Assembly: GCF_003813775.1 (NCBI RefSeq) | Contig: NZ_RPDH01000001.1 | Coordinates: forward strand, 2,604,001-2,668,000 | Direction: 5' to 3' | Length of the DNA: 64,000 nucleotides | Origin: Chitinophaga lutea | GTDB taxonomy: Bacteria > Bacteroidota > Bacteroidia > Chitinophagales > Chitinophagaceae | Shown: in pieces, positions 54,894-63,920 of the stretch | Numbering within the stretch: the stretch's first letter is position 1 | Layout: each line of letters opens with the position of its first letter | Program-made: the position numbers and the translations under genes | Notes under the pieces: generated by a model | What the model saw: only the letters and a program-made list of their open reading frames with translations | Told to the model about the DNA's origin: nothing | Databases searched by the model: none

Positions 54894-56609
54894 TTATGCT
54901 GCGTATTTACGCTGGCGTATGAACTGGAACACCATTGCGAACAGCAGTATGGCGCCGATAGGGGCCACGAAGGCCAATACCTGCCACATAGTTTTATCTT
55001 TTTTTACTTTTTCGCCGTCGAGCAGGCGCAGTGTCACTTCCTTGCTACGCGTGTCCATGATGGGGGCCCTGCTGGTCAGGTATTCCATGCTGTTGAGGAA
55101 AAACTCCTTATTGGCGAATACATATTGCGGATTAAACTCATTTACGCCCATCTGCAGGGGACCATCTTTCCGGGACACGGCGTTGGTCACGATGTCGGCG
55201 TCGCCCACAACGATCATGCGGTTGATAGTATCGCCGACGGGTTTGTAGGCTTTCCCGGTTGCGGTTTGCAGTGCCTGGAGCTCCTGCTGGCCGAGGCGGT
55301 GATTGAACAGGGAAGGAAAGCGCCCCTCCAGCAAAACGGCCACCGGTATTGCTTTTTGCCGGAAATCGCGGCGGTTGGGTGCTTGCTGTACGCTTTCCAG
55401 GCTGATCTGCACCGGCCCGCCCAGCACGCGGCTGTGGTCGGAAGTGGCCAACAAAACGGTTTTCCGGATGTCCCCGCCTTTGATGGTGTCGATAGAGCTC
55501 GCAAAGCGGCTCATGATCAGGTCCATATTTTTGACGATGGGGTGTGTATTGCCGGGTGTCAGCAGCGGGAAGAAGGGGAAGGGAACGGGCCTGATCTGCG
55601 GTTTGTCGCCGATATTGCCCACCACGAGCGGGATCATGTCGCTCTGCAGATCCTGCACCAGGTTGAGGTTTACGCGTGCGCCGTACTTGAACAGCAGGTC
55701 TTCCAGCTGAAGGTTGCGGTCGAACGCCACAAACTCGCGGCCACGGAGACTATCGGCCGAGGCGGTGAGGTTATCGATGAACCACAGCACTTTCCCGCCG
55801 TTCATCACGTACTGGTCTATTTTCAGTTTATCGGCATCGGTAAAGGTTTCCACCGGCCGCACAAACATAATGGCATTGAATTCGGACGGAATGTGGCTGT
55901 CCGCCCGGAGGTTGACGGTATCTACCTGGTAATGTTCGTGCAGGGTTTTGAGTGCGTCGTATACGTTCGGGCCCTCAGGTTCGCCGTGGCCCAGCATATA
56001 GCCTACCAGCGGGCGTTCTGTTTGCTGCAGCTGGTAAATGGCGTTGGCGAACTTATATTCCAGCAAGGCTTCGGAGCTGTTGAGGGCCTGCATGGGATCC
56101 ATGCCGCCCTGGCTTTTGAGCAGGTTTACACTGGTTTCGCGGCCTTTATGCGTAACGAGGGCGCCCGGAAAAATGAGGCGCTCTGCGAAGGCGTCGTTGC
56201 CTTCTTCCTGCACCTGTAAGTTAAAAGGAAGGATGCCTTTGGCCATGAGGCTGTCCTGGAAACCCATCCGCAGCGAATCCGGCAGGTCGGTGCCGGGGTT
56301 CACGAATGTGAAGCGGATATTTTTGCCGCCATATTGCTGAAACTCCTCCAGCAACTCGCGGGTGGCATCGCCCAACTGGCGGAAGCCTGCAGGGTACTTG
56401 CCTTTCAGATACACCTCGATATAAACCGGCGCATCGAGGCGGCGGAGCAGTTCTCGGGTGGAAGGGGCCAGTGTGTACCGCTTTTCAGCCGTGAGGTCCC
56501 AACGCGTATGTATATACGAAGCTGCGACGTTCACCGCTACCAGTAAAACCAGTATCCCAAATGTACGTTGCAGGTATTTTTTCCTTTTTTCCTTTTTCGT
56601 CAGTTCCAT
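54894..56609 (-). CDS. gldG: Gliding-motility ABC transporter substrate/auxiliary protein GldG
   Basis: A 571-residue protein with an N-terminal membrane helix (TFGILVLLVAVNVAASYI), a large extracytoplasmic GldG/IflG-type domain (RYTLAPSTRELLRRLDAPVYIEVYLKG, FVNPGTDLPDSL, GYMLGHGEPEGPNVYDAL) and a C-terminal helix (WQVLAFVAPIGAILLFAMVF). It works with GldF and the ATPase GldA, which is not adjacent here. It starts three bases after gldF. Needed for gliding in some flavobacteria, though many non-gliders keep it. Confidence 0.92.
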   Translation of the reverse strand: MELTKKEKRKKYLQRTFGILVLLVAVNVAASYIHTRWDLTAEKRYTLAPSTRELLRRLDAPVYIEVYLKGKYPAGFRQLGDATRELLEEFQQYGGKNIRFTFVNPGTDLPDSLRMGFQDSLMAKGILPFNLQVQEEGNDAFAERLIFPGALVTHKGRETSVNLLKSQGGMDPMQALNSSEALLEYKFANAIYQLQQTERPLVGYMLGHGEPEGPNVYDALKTLHEHYQVDTVNLRADSHIPSEFNAIMFVRPVETFTDADKLKIDQYVMNGGKVLWFIDNLTASADSLRGREFVAFDRNLQLEDLLFKYGARVNLNLVQDLQSDMIPLVVGNIGDKPQIRPVPFPFFPLLTPGNTHPIVKNMDLIMSRFASSIDTIKGGDIRKTVLLATSDHSRVLGGPVQISLESVQQAPNRRDFRQKAIPVAVLLEGRFPSLFNHRLGQQELQALQTATGKAYKPVGDTINRMIVVGDADIVTNAVSRKDGPLQMGVNEFNPQYVFANKEFFLNSMEYLTSRAPIMDTRSKEVTLRLLDGEKVKKDKTMWQVLAFVAPIGAILLFAMVFQFIRQRKYAA

Positions 56610-56612
56610 AAT

Positions 56613-57350
56613 TTAACCCTGCCAGATCTTGCGTTCCAGCGATATTTTGGTGAGATAGAGCATGAGCCCGGTTACACTCAGAAAATAAATCACGTCGCGG
56701 CTGTCTACCACCCCGCGGCTGATGGAATTATAATGATAACGGATGCCTGCCATTTGCAGGTAATAATCGGCCCCGCCCGAAAATACGGGCACTTTACTAA
56801 GGGCGTCGAAGCCGTTATAGAAAATATAACAGGTAAAAATGGCCACGAGAAAGGCTACTACGGCATTGCCGGTAAGCGACGAGGCCCAGAGGCCGATGGC
56901 GGTAAAGGTGCTGCCCAGCAGGAATAGGCCGAGGTAAGAGCCGATGATGCTGCCGTGGTCGAGCGCATTGTTGGTAGCAGCCAGCTGCGCCATGGCCAGG
57001 TAATACACCGCAGTCGGGATCAACGCGATCACTACAATGGTGATGCAGGCCCAATACTTCCCCCAGACGATCTGCCACCAGGTAACCGGTTTGGTACTGA
57101 GGAGTTCCATGGTGCCGGATTTATACTCGTCGGCCAGGGAGCGCATTGTAATGGCAGGTATCAGTAGGAGAAAGATCAGCGGCGCCATTTCAAAAAGCCC
57201 GTCCAGGTTGGCGTACCCGCCGTCGAGCAGGCTGGTGTCCGGAAATACGAACAAAAACAGCCCGTTGGCCAACAGGAACAGTATAATGGCCACATAGCCC
57301 GTGATACTGCTGAAAAACTGGTGAATTTCTTTTTTGAAAATTGCTGACAT
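56613..57350 (-). CDS. gldF: Gliding-motility ABC transporter permease GldF
   Basis: A 245-residue ABC-2 type permease with six membrane helices. Starts MSAIFKKEIHQFFSSITGYVAI; the RSLADEYKSGTMELLSTKPVTWWQIVWGKY segment is typical of the ABC-2 family. ATG 57350 is used rather than the TTG at 57359, which belongs to the promoter TATATTTG (57357-57364). Operon with gldG. Confidence 0.93.
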   Translation of the reverse strand: MSAIFKKEIHQFFSSITGYVAIILFLLANGLFLFVFPDTSLLDGGYANLDGLFEMAPLIFLLLIPAITMRSLADEYKSGTMELLSTKPVTWWQIVWGKYWACITIVVIALIPTAVYYLAMAQLAATNNALDHGSIIGSYLGLFLLGSTFTAIGLWASSLTGNAVVAFLVAIFTCYIFYNGFDALSKVPVFSGGADYYLQMAGIRYHYNSISRGVVDSRDVIYFLSVTGLMLYLTKISLERKIWQG

Positions 57351-57356
57351 GGCAGG

Positions 57357-57364
57357 CAAATATA
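57357..57364 (-). promoter_or_regulatory. gldF promoter -7 element
   Basis: A perfect TATATTTG on the minus strand, six bases before the gldF ATG. Confidence 0.55.
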
Positions 57365-57461
57365 TAATTACGATGGAGGAATAACGAATTAGGGATTAGA
57401 AATATTTGTTAACTGAAGGGGTTTTATTTCGAAAAAGCGGCGCCAGCCGGGATCGGGACAT

Positions 57462-57493
57462 AAAAAAGCCGCCTGCATTGCGCAAACGGCTTC
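57462..57493 (-). terminator. Terminator after iscA
   Basis: On the minus strand AAGCCG pairs with CGGCTT around a 15-base loop, followed by TTTTT. Confidence 0.75.
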
Positions 57494-57520
57494 TATAATT
57501 GCTTAAAAGTCAATTAGTTG

Positions 57521-57847
57521 TTACACTGAAAAGCTTTCGCCGCAGCCACAGGTGCGGGCGGCATTGGGATTATTGAAGTAGAATCCCTTCCCGTTCAGGC
57601 CTTCGGAGAATTCGAGGGTGGTATTGCAGAGGTACAGGAAACTTTTCAGGTCTGTCACCACTTTGATACCATCGTTGTCGAATACCTGGTCTTTCGGTTT
57701 GGGCTCGTTATCAAAATCCAGTTTATAGCTGAGGCCGGAACAACCGCCACCTACGACGGACACGCGCAGGAAGAAATCGGGGCCCAGAGAGCCTTCAGCC
57801 CGCAGGCTTTCTACTTTTTGCCTTGCTTTTTCGCTTACGTAAATCAT
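57521..57847 (-). CDS. iscA: Iron-sulfur cluster assembly protein, HesB/IscA family
   Basis: A 108-residue A-type carrier. The three conserved Cys ligands are in VGGGCSGLSY and RTCGCGESF. It has an unusually strong ribosome site (AAGGAGGA, seven bases before the ATG), which is rare in this window. It follows the cysteine desulfurase by 45 bases on the same strand, so sulfur donor and cluster carrier are co-expressed. Confidence 0.94.
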   Translation of the reverse strand: MIYVSEKARQKVESLRAEGSLGPDFFLRVSVVGGGCSGLSYKLDFDNEPKPKDQVFDNDGIKVVTDLKSFLYLCNTTLEFSEGLNGKGFYFNNPNAARTCGCGESFSV

Positions 57848-57892
57848 GTTATCCTCCTTTCCTTTTTAACCGGATGGCCGGTCAGATATATA

Positions 57893-59059
57893 TTAGATGT
57901 CAATTCTCAATTTTCTTTGCGTTTCTACCACTGTGGCGACTGCCTGGATAGCGTAGTCAATCTCCTCGTCGGTGGTAAAACGGCTTACACTGAACCTGAG
58001 CGAAGAGTGTGCCAGTTCTTCTTCCAGCCCCATGGCTGTCAGTACATGGCTGGGTTCTGGCAGGGCCGAGGTGCAAGCCGATCCCGAAGATACGGCAATA
58101 TCGCGGTTCAGCGCTGTTAACAGGGCATTTCCTTCCGTATAACCAAAGGCAATATTGGTCACATGGGGCAGGCGAAACTCACGGGAACCGTTGACGGTAA
58201 TGTTTTCCAGGGCGAGCAGGCCTTTTTCGAGGCGGTTGCGGAGAACGGCCAGCCGCAGCTCCGTGGCTGCCATTTCGGCACCTGCCAGCTCACAGGCCTT
58301 CCCAAGGCCGACAATACCCGGTACGTTGAGCGTGCCTGAGCGCATGCCCCTTTCGTGCCCGCCCCCGTCGATCTGGGCGGCCACTCTTACCCGGGGCTGT
58401 TTCCGGCGTACGTACAAGGCACCCACTCCTTTGGGGCCATGCATTTTATGGGCACTGAAGGCCATCAGGTCGATACCGTCTGCCTGCACATCCACAGGAA
58501 TCTTACCCACGGCCTGGGTGGCATCGGTCATCAGCAATACGCCGTGTTTACGGCAGATGGTGCTGATCTCGCGGATGGGCTGCAGCACCCCCGTTTCATT
58601 GTTGGCATACATCACACAAACCAGAATGGTTTGCGGCGTGATGGCCGCTTCAAGATCGGCGGGGCGGATGAGGCCGTTATTGCCGACTTTTAGCAGGGTT
58701 ACCGATGTACCTTGTTTTTCGAGGTGTTTGCAGGCATCCAGTACAGCTTTATGTTCCGTTTCAACGGTAATGATATGCCGGCCTTTCGTTGCATATGCTT
58801 CGGCTACGCCTTTCAGCGCGAGATTGATGGCTTCGGTGGCCCCGGAAGTAAAAACGATTTCCTGTTTTTCCGCCCCGGTTAATTGCGCCACCTGTTCGCG
58901 AGCCAGGTCCACTGCTTCTTCAGCGGCCCAGCCATACCGGTGTGTGCGTGATGCTGCATTGCCATAATGCTCCGTAAAGAAGGGGAGCATGGCTTCCACC
59001 ACCCGCGGATCGCAGCGGGTAGTGGCGTTATTGTCGAGGTATACCGGTAACTGCAGCAT
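57893..59059 (-). CDS. iscS: Cysteine desulfurase (IscS/NifS family)
   Basis: A 388-residue PLP enzyme that takes sulfur from cysteine for Fe-S cluster assembly and tRNA thiolation. N-terminal [16 protein letters not shown]-binding His in [11 protein letters not shown], Schiff-base Lys in [13 protein letters not shown], and the persulfide Cys in [17 protein letters not shown]. The start at ATG 59059 lies four bases after a perfect promoter element TAATTTTG (59064-59071), implying a leaderless mRNA. Confidence 0.95.
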   Translation of the reverse strand: MLQLPVYLDNNATTRCDPRVVEAMLPFFTEHYGNAASRTHRYGWAAEEAVDLAREQVAQLTGAEKQEIVFTSGATEAINLALKGVAEAYATKGRHIITVETEHKAVLDACKHLEKQGTSVTLLKVGNNGLIRPADLEAAITPQTILVCVMYANNETGVLQPIREISTICRKHGVLLMTDATQAVGKIPVDVQADGIDLMAFSAHKMHGPKGVGALYVRRKQPRVRVAAQIDGGGHERGMRSGTLNVPGIVGLGKACELAGAEMAATELRLAVLRNRLEKGLLALENITVNGSREFRLPHVTNIAFGYTEGNALLTALNRDIAVSSGSACTSALPEPSHVLTAMGLEEELAHSSLRFSVSRFTTDEEIDYAIQAVATVVETQRKLRIDI

Positions 59060-59063
59060 TCCT

Positions 59064-59071
59064 CAAAATTA
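59064..59071 (-). promoter_or_regulatory. iscS promoter -7 element
   Basis: A perfect TAATTTTG on the minus strand, four bases before the iscS ATG; no convincing -33 TTG. Confidence 0.5.
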
Positions 59072-59157
59072 CGATATAAGTTCTATTTTTACCCGCCGCA
59101 GCCGATCGGAACCACTGATGGGGCCATCGATTGCGTCTATAACTTAAACACCGCGCT

Positions 59158-59565
59158 ATGCTGAAAGTGGAACATATCGGAATCGCCGTAAAATCGCTCT
59201 CCACCTCCATTCCCCTGTTTGAAAAATTGCTGAACACCCCCTGTTACAAAACGGAAGAGGTGGCGTCAGAAGGCGTTACTACCGCCTTTTTCAGGCAGGG
59301 CGAATCAAAGATCGAATTGCTGGAGGCGGCCAGGGACGATAGCCCCATTGCGCGGTTCATTGAAAAGAAAGGCGAAGGCATGCATCATATAGCCTTTGAG
59401 GTGACGGACATTTATGCGGAGATGGAACGCCTGCAACGGGAAGGGTTTGTGTTGATCAATCCGGAACCCAAGCCGGGGGCGGATAACAAGCTTGTTTGTT
59501 TTCTTCATCCCCAAAGCACCAACGGCATTTTGATAGAACTTACGCAGGAACGGCAGCCGCTGTAA
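59158..59565 (+). CDS. mce: Methylmalonyl-CoA epimerase
   Basis: Interconverts (2R)- and (2S)-methylmalonyl-CoA in propionate metabolism. A 135-residue vicinal-oxygen-chelate protein: VEHIGIAVKSL (first metal His), the conserved GEGMHHIAFEV, and PKPGADNKLVCFLHP...TNGILIELTQE (final Glu ligand) are typical of the epimerase rather than glyoxalase I. It fits with the B12-binding mutase-type domain at 41.9 kb. Confidence 0.92.
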   Translation: MLKVEHIGIAVKSLSTSIPLFEKLLNTPCYKTEEVASEGVTTAFFRQGESKIELLEAARDDSPIARFIEKKGEGMHHIAFEVTDIYAEMERLQREGFVLINPEPKPGADNKLVCFLHPQSTNGILIELTQERQPL

Positions 59566-59654
59566 ATCAGCTATTTGAAGCATGATCCGGGTGGGAACAG
59601 GGTATCCTGAAAAAAATATCCGCCCTGTTAAACCTTTTATTTAATTGCGCGTTG

Positions 59655-59731
59655 TATAGGTATAATGGCCAGCGAAAGCGGCCTTACCCAATAACCTGAT
59701 CAGACAAGAATGCAAGCCCTGTGGGCTTTTT
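59655..59731 (+). ncRNA. Candidate structured small RNA or 3' UTR element
   Basis: A two-part hairpin (outer GGTA with TACC; inner GGCC-A-GC, GAAA tetraloop, GC-GGCC) is followed by a terminator-like AAGCCC-TGT-GGGCTT plus Ts (59714-59731). No gene is present in this interval. It could be an independent small RNA or the 3' end of the mce transcript. Confidence 0.35.
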
Positions 59732-59761
59732 AAGATACTCTAAAGTTGGCATAGGTTATGA

Positions 59762-59798
59762 AAACCTGTGAGTTTTTTAACTCGCAGGTTTATTTTTT
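59762..59798. terminator. Terminator between mce and murF
   Basis: AAACCTGTGAGTT pairs with AACTCGCAGGTTT (one wobble) around TTTT, followed by ATTTTTT. It lies directly after the convergent murF stop. Confidence 0.8.
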
Positions 59799-61077
59799 AT
59801 GGCAATGCCTTTTCCATACCCACGCTGCGGGAGCCTTTCACCAATATGTAGGTGTTTTCGAAGGCCTGTTGTTCCAGCCATTTCCTGGCGTCTGCCGCTG
59901 TTTCGAAATAGATGTACGGATGATTGACGCGGCGGAATTCGGTGCCTACCAGCACCACGGCCTTCCAGTGGCGCTGTTGCAGCAGGTCGGCCAGTGCCTG
60001 GTGTTCTTTTTCGCTGTCGTCTCCCAGTTCTTTCATGGCGCCTAATAATAACACCTTTTCCCCTGCATTTATTGCGGCAAAGTTTTCCACAGCGGCCTTC
60101 ATGCTGGAGGGATTGGCGTTATAGGCATCCATGATAAAAGTGTTGCTGCCACGCTTTTCAATCTGGGAGCGATTGTTGGAGGGAATATACCCTTCGATGG
60201 CGGCCTTTATTTTTTCGGCTGGCACTTTAAAATGCAGGCCGATGGCGATGGCGGCCATCACGTTGGAGAAGTTGTAGGCGCCTACCAGCTGGGTACGTAC
60301 CATGCCCGTTTGGGCGGTTTCCAGCTCCAGCAGGGCACTCCCTGCAACCGGGCTGCCGGTATAGGCGGCCTGTTCGCTTCCGTAGGTCACGATATGTGAA
60401 ATGCCTTCGCTCATCTCCGTCAGGTAAGGATAATCCGTGCAAACGAATACCGTTCCGTTGTTGGCCCGCAGGTAGTCGTACAGCTCGCCTTTGGCTTTCC
60501 GCACGCCTTCTTCGCTGCCGAACCCTTCGAGGTGGGCTTTGCCGATGTTGGTGATGAGGCCGTGAGTAGGCAGCGCCACCGTACAATACCCTTCGATTTC
60601 GTGCTGGTGGTTGGCGCCCATTTCAATAACGGCCATTTCCGCGTCTGCCGGGATGCCCAGCAGGGTGAGTGGCACGCCGATGTGGTTATTCAGGTTTCCG
60701 GCCGTGGCGTAAGTGCGGTAATGTGCGCCGAGCACGGTGCGGATCATTTCTTTCGTAGTGGTTTTACCGTTAGTGCCGGTAATGGCGATAAAAGGAATAC
60801 TGAACTGCTGCCGGTGACGCCGGGCAAGCTGCTGCAGGGTGTGCAGCACATCGTCCGTCAGCATCGTCTTACCGGGCACCGTATCAAAGGCGGGATCGTC
60901 GATTACGGCCAGCGATGCGCCGGCTTCCAGCGCGGCGGCCGCGTATTGGTTGCCATTGAAGTTGGGCCCCCGCAGTGCAAAAAAAATGTCCCCGGGCTGC
61001 AGCGTGCGGGTATCGGTTTGCACGGACGGATGCGCCCGGTAATGCTGATATAGTTGTTCAATATTCACGGCATGCAT
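59797..61077 (-). CDS. murF: UDP-N-acetylmuramoyl-tripeptide:D-alanyl-D-alanine ligase
   Basis: Adds D-Ala-D-Ala to the peptidoglycan precursor. 426 residues: N-terminal recognition domain (VQTDTRTLQPGDIFFALRG), ATP loop AITGTNGKTTTKEM, GNLNNHIGVPLTLL, IEMGANHQHEI and the C-terminal MDAYNANPSSMKAAVENF. ATG 61077 is preferred to the TTG at 61089, which is part of the promoter TATTTTTG (61087-61094). This is the canonical copy beside the MurF-racemase fusion at 51 kb. Confidence 0.94.
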   Translation of the reverse strand: MHAVNIEQLYQHYRAHPSVQTDTRTLQPGDIFFALRGPNFNGNQYAAAALEAGASLAVIDDPAFDTVPGKTMLTDDVLHTLQQLARRHRQQFSIPFIAITGTNGKTTTKEMIRTVLGAHYRTYATAGNLNNHIGVPLTLLGIPADAEMAVIEMGANHQHEIEGYCTVALPTHGLITNIGKAHLEGFGSEEGVRKAKGELYDYLRANNGTVFVCTDYPYLTEMSEGISHIVTYGSEQAAYTGSPVAGSALLELETAQTGMVRTQLVGAYNFSNVMAAIAIGLHFKVPAEKIKAAIEGYIPSNNRSQIEKRGSNTFIMDAYNANPSSMKAAVENFAAINAGEKVLLLGAMKELGDDSEKEHQALADLLQQRHWKAVVLVGTEFRRVNHPYIYFETAADARKWLEQQAFENTYILVKGSRSVGMEKALP

Positions 61078-61171
61078 ATTTGCCTGCAAAAATAAGGAAT
61101 GGATCTCCTCATTTTGTTTATTATCTTTCTACAGAGGCAACTCTTTATTTTCCGGATGCGTATATAAACCT

Positions 61172-61561
61172 ATGAAAACTCAACGTATGAAATCATTTCT
61201 GACCGGCCTTGCTGTACTGCTGACCTGTGCCGGCTACGTTGCCTGTACGTCCGAACAGGCGCCGAAGCCGGGCACCTCCGTGAATTGTGCAACCACGGTA
61301 GTCACCAGCGCCCGGATTTACGCCATCGTCCAGCAAAACTGCACCAACCGGAACTGTCACCCCGGTTCGGGCGCTCCGTTAAATGCGGATTTTTCAAGCC
61401 TGGCGAAGTTAAAAAGCTACATCAGCAACAACGGCACCAGCTGGCGTGCCCGGGTGACCGACCTTACGGCGGATATGCCGCAGTTCATGGGCTATCCCGC
61501 CCTCAGCCGCGCCACGCGCGACTCTATCGCCTGCTGGGTTAACAAAGGAATGCCGGATTAA
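61172..61561 (+). CDS. Cytochrome c-like lipoprotein
   Basis: A 129-residue exported lipoprotein (lipobox ending GYVAC, Cys25). The mature part has QQNCTNRNCHPGSGAPLN, a Cys-x4-Cys-His variant of the haem c motif, and ends with DMPQFMGYPALSRATRDSIACWVNKGMP, the usual C-terminus of small cytochrome-like modules in Bacteroidota. The extra residue between the cysteines makes covalent haem attachment uncertain. First gene of an operon with YceI and a DUF5777 barrel. Confidence 0.8.
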   Translation: MKTQRMKSFLTGLAVLLTCAGYVACTSEQAPKPGTSVNCATTVVTSARIYAIVQQNCTNRNCHPGSGAPLNADFSSLAKLKSYISNNGTSWRARVTDLTADMPQFMGYPALSRATRDSIACWVNKGMPD

Positions 61562-61578
61562 ACGACCAAACTGTTTTT

Positions 61579-62127
61579 ATGAAACAATTATTAAGCCTCA
61601 CCACGCTTCTGCTCTTGTCCGCCTTTAACGCGGCCGCACAGGATGTATATTCCTGCCGTAATGCCACATTCCGGTTTTTTTCCTCCGCACCCATGGAAGA
61701 CATTGAAGCCACCACCAAACAAGGGGTTTCGGCCATCAATGTCAAAACGAAAACGGTGTATTTCAAAGTGCCCATCAATACCTTTCAGTTCAGGAAAAAG
61801 CTGATGCAGGAACACTTCAACGAAAACTACCTTGAAAGCGAAAAATACCCTTTCGCCGAATTCAAGGGAAAAGTGCTCGATGAGGTGGATCTGACCAAAG
61901 ACGGGAGTTACCCCGTGACGGTAGAAGGCGCACTGAACATTCACGGCGTTACCAAAAACTACCGGGAAAAAGGCACGCTGACCGTGAAGGGTGGCAAAAT
62001 CAACGCCTCCGCCAAATTCAATGTGCGGGTGGCCGACCACAATATCAAAATCCCCACGCTCGTGATCAAAAACATCGCGGAAGTGGTGGAAGTAACTGTG
62101 AATGCAGACTATCAACCTGTCAAATAG
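61579..62127 (+). CDS. YceI-family secreted lipid-binding protein
   Basis: A 182-residue protein with a signal peptide (ending NAAAQ) and a lipocalin-like YceI domain (KVPINTFQFRKKLMQEHFNENYLESEKYPFAEFKG; VEGALNIHGVTKNYREKGTLTVKGGKI; FNVRVADHNIKIP). YceI proteins bind isoprenoid chains such as quinones and often lie near cytochromes. It sits 17 bases after the cytochrome-like gene. Confidence 0.92.
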   Translation: MKQLLSLTTLLLLSAFNAAAQDVYSCRNATFRFFSSAPMEDIEATTKQGVSAINVKTKTVYFKVPINTFQFRKKLMQEHFNENYLESEKYPFAEFKGKVLDEVDLTKDGSYPVTVEGALNIHGVTKNYREKGTLTVKGGKINASAKFNVRVADHNIKIPTLVIKNIAEVVEVTVNADYQPVK

Positions 62128-62134
62128 AACTCAC

Positions 62135-63070
62135 ATGAAGCTTATGTTGCAGATCCGCATACTGACCGCCCTCCTGTTAATAGCCCCCGCGGCCATGGCG
62201 CAGGACGACCTCGGCGCAATTTTCGGGAAAGATTCCGTACGCCGCGACCCGGTGATCGCCACGTTCAAAAGCACCCGTATCATCAATGCCCAGAGCAATG
62301 AAACGCTGGCCAGGGGCGACCTCGACTTCCGGGTGGCCCACCGTTTCGGCGATATCGGCGGGGCAAACGGGGGCGCATCTACCTTTTTCGGGATCGATAA
62401 TTCCACCGATATCCGCATCGCATTTGAATACGGTATTACCAACCGCCTCACTGCCGGCGTGAGCCGCGCCAAGGGCAGCGGTGCCTTCAGCCAGCTGTAT
62501 GAAGTGCTGGGCAAATTCAAATTGCTGCAGCAAACCATGGATAACCGGGTGCCCCTGGCCGTGACCCTCTTCGGCAACGCCGTGGTAACCTCCATGAAAA
62601 GCAATACGGACAAGGAAGCGGTGAACTATTTCGATAAATTCAGTTCCCGCATGACTTACACGGCCCAGGCCGTGATCGCCCGCAAGTTCGGCGACCGTTT
62701 TTCGCTGGCCCTGTTGCCCTCTTACGTGCACCGCAACAAGGTAGGGTATATGGACATGAACGACATGTTCGCCCTGGGCGTGGGCGGCCGCCTGCGTTTC
62801 TCCAAAAGGGTAGCCCTGGTAGTGGATTATTTCGTGCCTTTCCGCGACGAGGCCAGCAAAGACTACTATAAAACCCAGGGCATCGAATTTTTCAACCCGC
62901 TGGGCGTCGGCGTGGAGATCGAAACGGGCGGGCACGTGTTTCACCTGAATTTCACCAACTCCACCGCCACCCTCGAAAACCAGTTCATCCCCGAAACCAC
63001 CACCTCCTGGCTGCAGGGCCAGTTCCGGTGGGGCTTCAACATTTCAAGACGGTTTTCGCTGGGGCGTTAG
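62135..63070 (+). CDS. DUF5777-family beta-barrel protein
   Basis: A 311-residue exported protein (signal ends AAMAQ) with DUF5777 landmarks: LARGDLDFRVAHRFGDIG, FFGIDNSTDIRIAFEYGITNRLTAGVSR, LLPSYVHRN, GGRLRFSKRVALVVDYF and FHLNFTNSTATLENQFIP. It is a likely outer-membrane barrel. Third gene of the cytochrome-like/YceI operon; the three may form one envelope electron-transfer or lipid-handling unit, but the function is unknown. ATG 62135 is chosen by the signal peptide. Confidence 0.85.
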   Translation: MKLMLQIRILTALLLIAPAAMAQDDLGAIFGKDSVRRDPVIATFKSTRIINAQSNETLARGDLDFRVAHRFGDIGGANGGASTFFGIDNSTDIRIAFEYGITNRLTAGVSRAKGSGAFSQLYEVLGKFKLLQQTMDNRVPLAVTLFGNAVVTSMKSNTDKEAVNYFDKFSSRMTYTAQAVIARKFGDRFSLALLPSYVHRNKVGYMDMNDMFALGVGGRLRFSKRVALVVDYFVPFRDEASKDYYKTQGIEFFNPLGVGVEIETGGHVFHLNFTNSTATLENQFIPETTTSWLQGQFRWGFNISRRFSLGR

Positions 63071-63082
63071 TAAATTGCGGGG

Positions 63083-63409
63083 ATGAGTATGCTCCGCTGC
63101 CGGATAAAGGAAGATTCAAAAGTGGCCAGGCTGGCCGCCTGGAAAATGAAAAGCGACAATATCGCGATCGTTTTCGGGCGGGTGATACACCTGTACGGGG
63201 TCAGCCGCCAGCAGTTCCTGTCGGATACCGCCTGGGTCCGGCACGAGGTGTGCCATGTCAAACAATACCGGGAGTACGGCTTCTGGGGCTTTTTATGGCT
63301 TTACGTGGCCGACTGGATACGGGTGGGGTACTACAATAACCGCTTCGAAAGGGCCGCCAGGCTGGCCGAAAACAACGCCCGGGAGCTCGATGGGGTGGAG
63401 ATTGTCTGA
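63083..63409 (+). CDS. DUF4157-like minimal HExxH protein
   Basis: A 108-residue protein with a zinc-protease-type motif HEVCH in WVRHEVCHVKQYREYG and aromatic helices after it (FWGFLWLYVADWIRVGYYNN). DUF4157 proteins usually carry this motif inside larger polypeptides; here it is almost alone. No signal peptide. Twelve bases after the DUF5777 gene, so possibly part of that operon. Confidence 0.82.
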   Translation: MSMLRCRIKEDSKVARLAAWKMKSDNIAIVFGRVIHLYGVSRQQFLSDTAWVRHEVCHVKQYREYGFWGFLWLYVADWIRVGYYNNRFERAARLAENNARELDGVEIV

Positions 63410-63532
63410 CCGGGCCGCCAGGGACCGCCCTCATGGCTGATTCACTAAAGATTCGTTAAAACAATCCCGGCCCTGTAAAAAAAAGTTACAACGCGGTTAT
63501 TTTCCTTATTTTTACGGTAAAGGCGGATTACT

Positions 63533-63919
63533 ATGGTTAAGAAGGTCACAGAGGGCATCACCATTAGCGTGGAAACATTCTACCAGCCAGATTATTCTAA
63601 TCCGATCGGCAGCGAGTTCATGTTTGCTTACCGCATCACCATTGAGAATAATAATACGTTTCCCATTAAACTGCTAAGGCGCCACTGGTATATCATCGAT
63701 TCAAACGGTTCGCACCGCGAAGTGGAAGGCGAAGGAGTGGTAGGTGTGCAGCCGCTGCTGGCTCCCGGAGAAAGCTATCAGTACGTGTCAGGTTCCAACC
63801 TGCGCACGGAAATCGGCAAAATGTACGGTACTTACCAGATGGAAAACCAGCTCAACAAAAAGCTGTTCGACGTGAAGATACCGGAATTCCAGATGGTGGT
63901 TCCGTTCAAAATGAACTAA
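63533..63919 (+). CDS. apaG: ApaG-family protein
   Basis: A 128-residue protein made of one beta-sandwich (FN3-like) domain: ITISVETFYQPDYSNPIGSEFMFAYRITIENN, RRHWYIIDSNGSHREVEGEGVVGVQPLLAPG, and YQYVSGSNLRTEIGKMYGTYQ. Linked in enterobacteria to Co2+/Mg2+ tolerance and Ap4A metabolism; the biochemical role is unclear. Single-gene unit. Confidence 0.93.
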   Translation: MVKKVTEGITISVETFYQPDYSNPIGSEFMFAYRITIENNNTFPIKLLRRHWYIIDSNGSHREVEGEGVVGVQPLLAPGESYQYVSGSNLRTEIGKMYGTYQMENQLNKKLFDVKIPEFQMVVPFKMN

Positions 63920-63920
63920 C

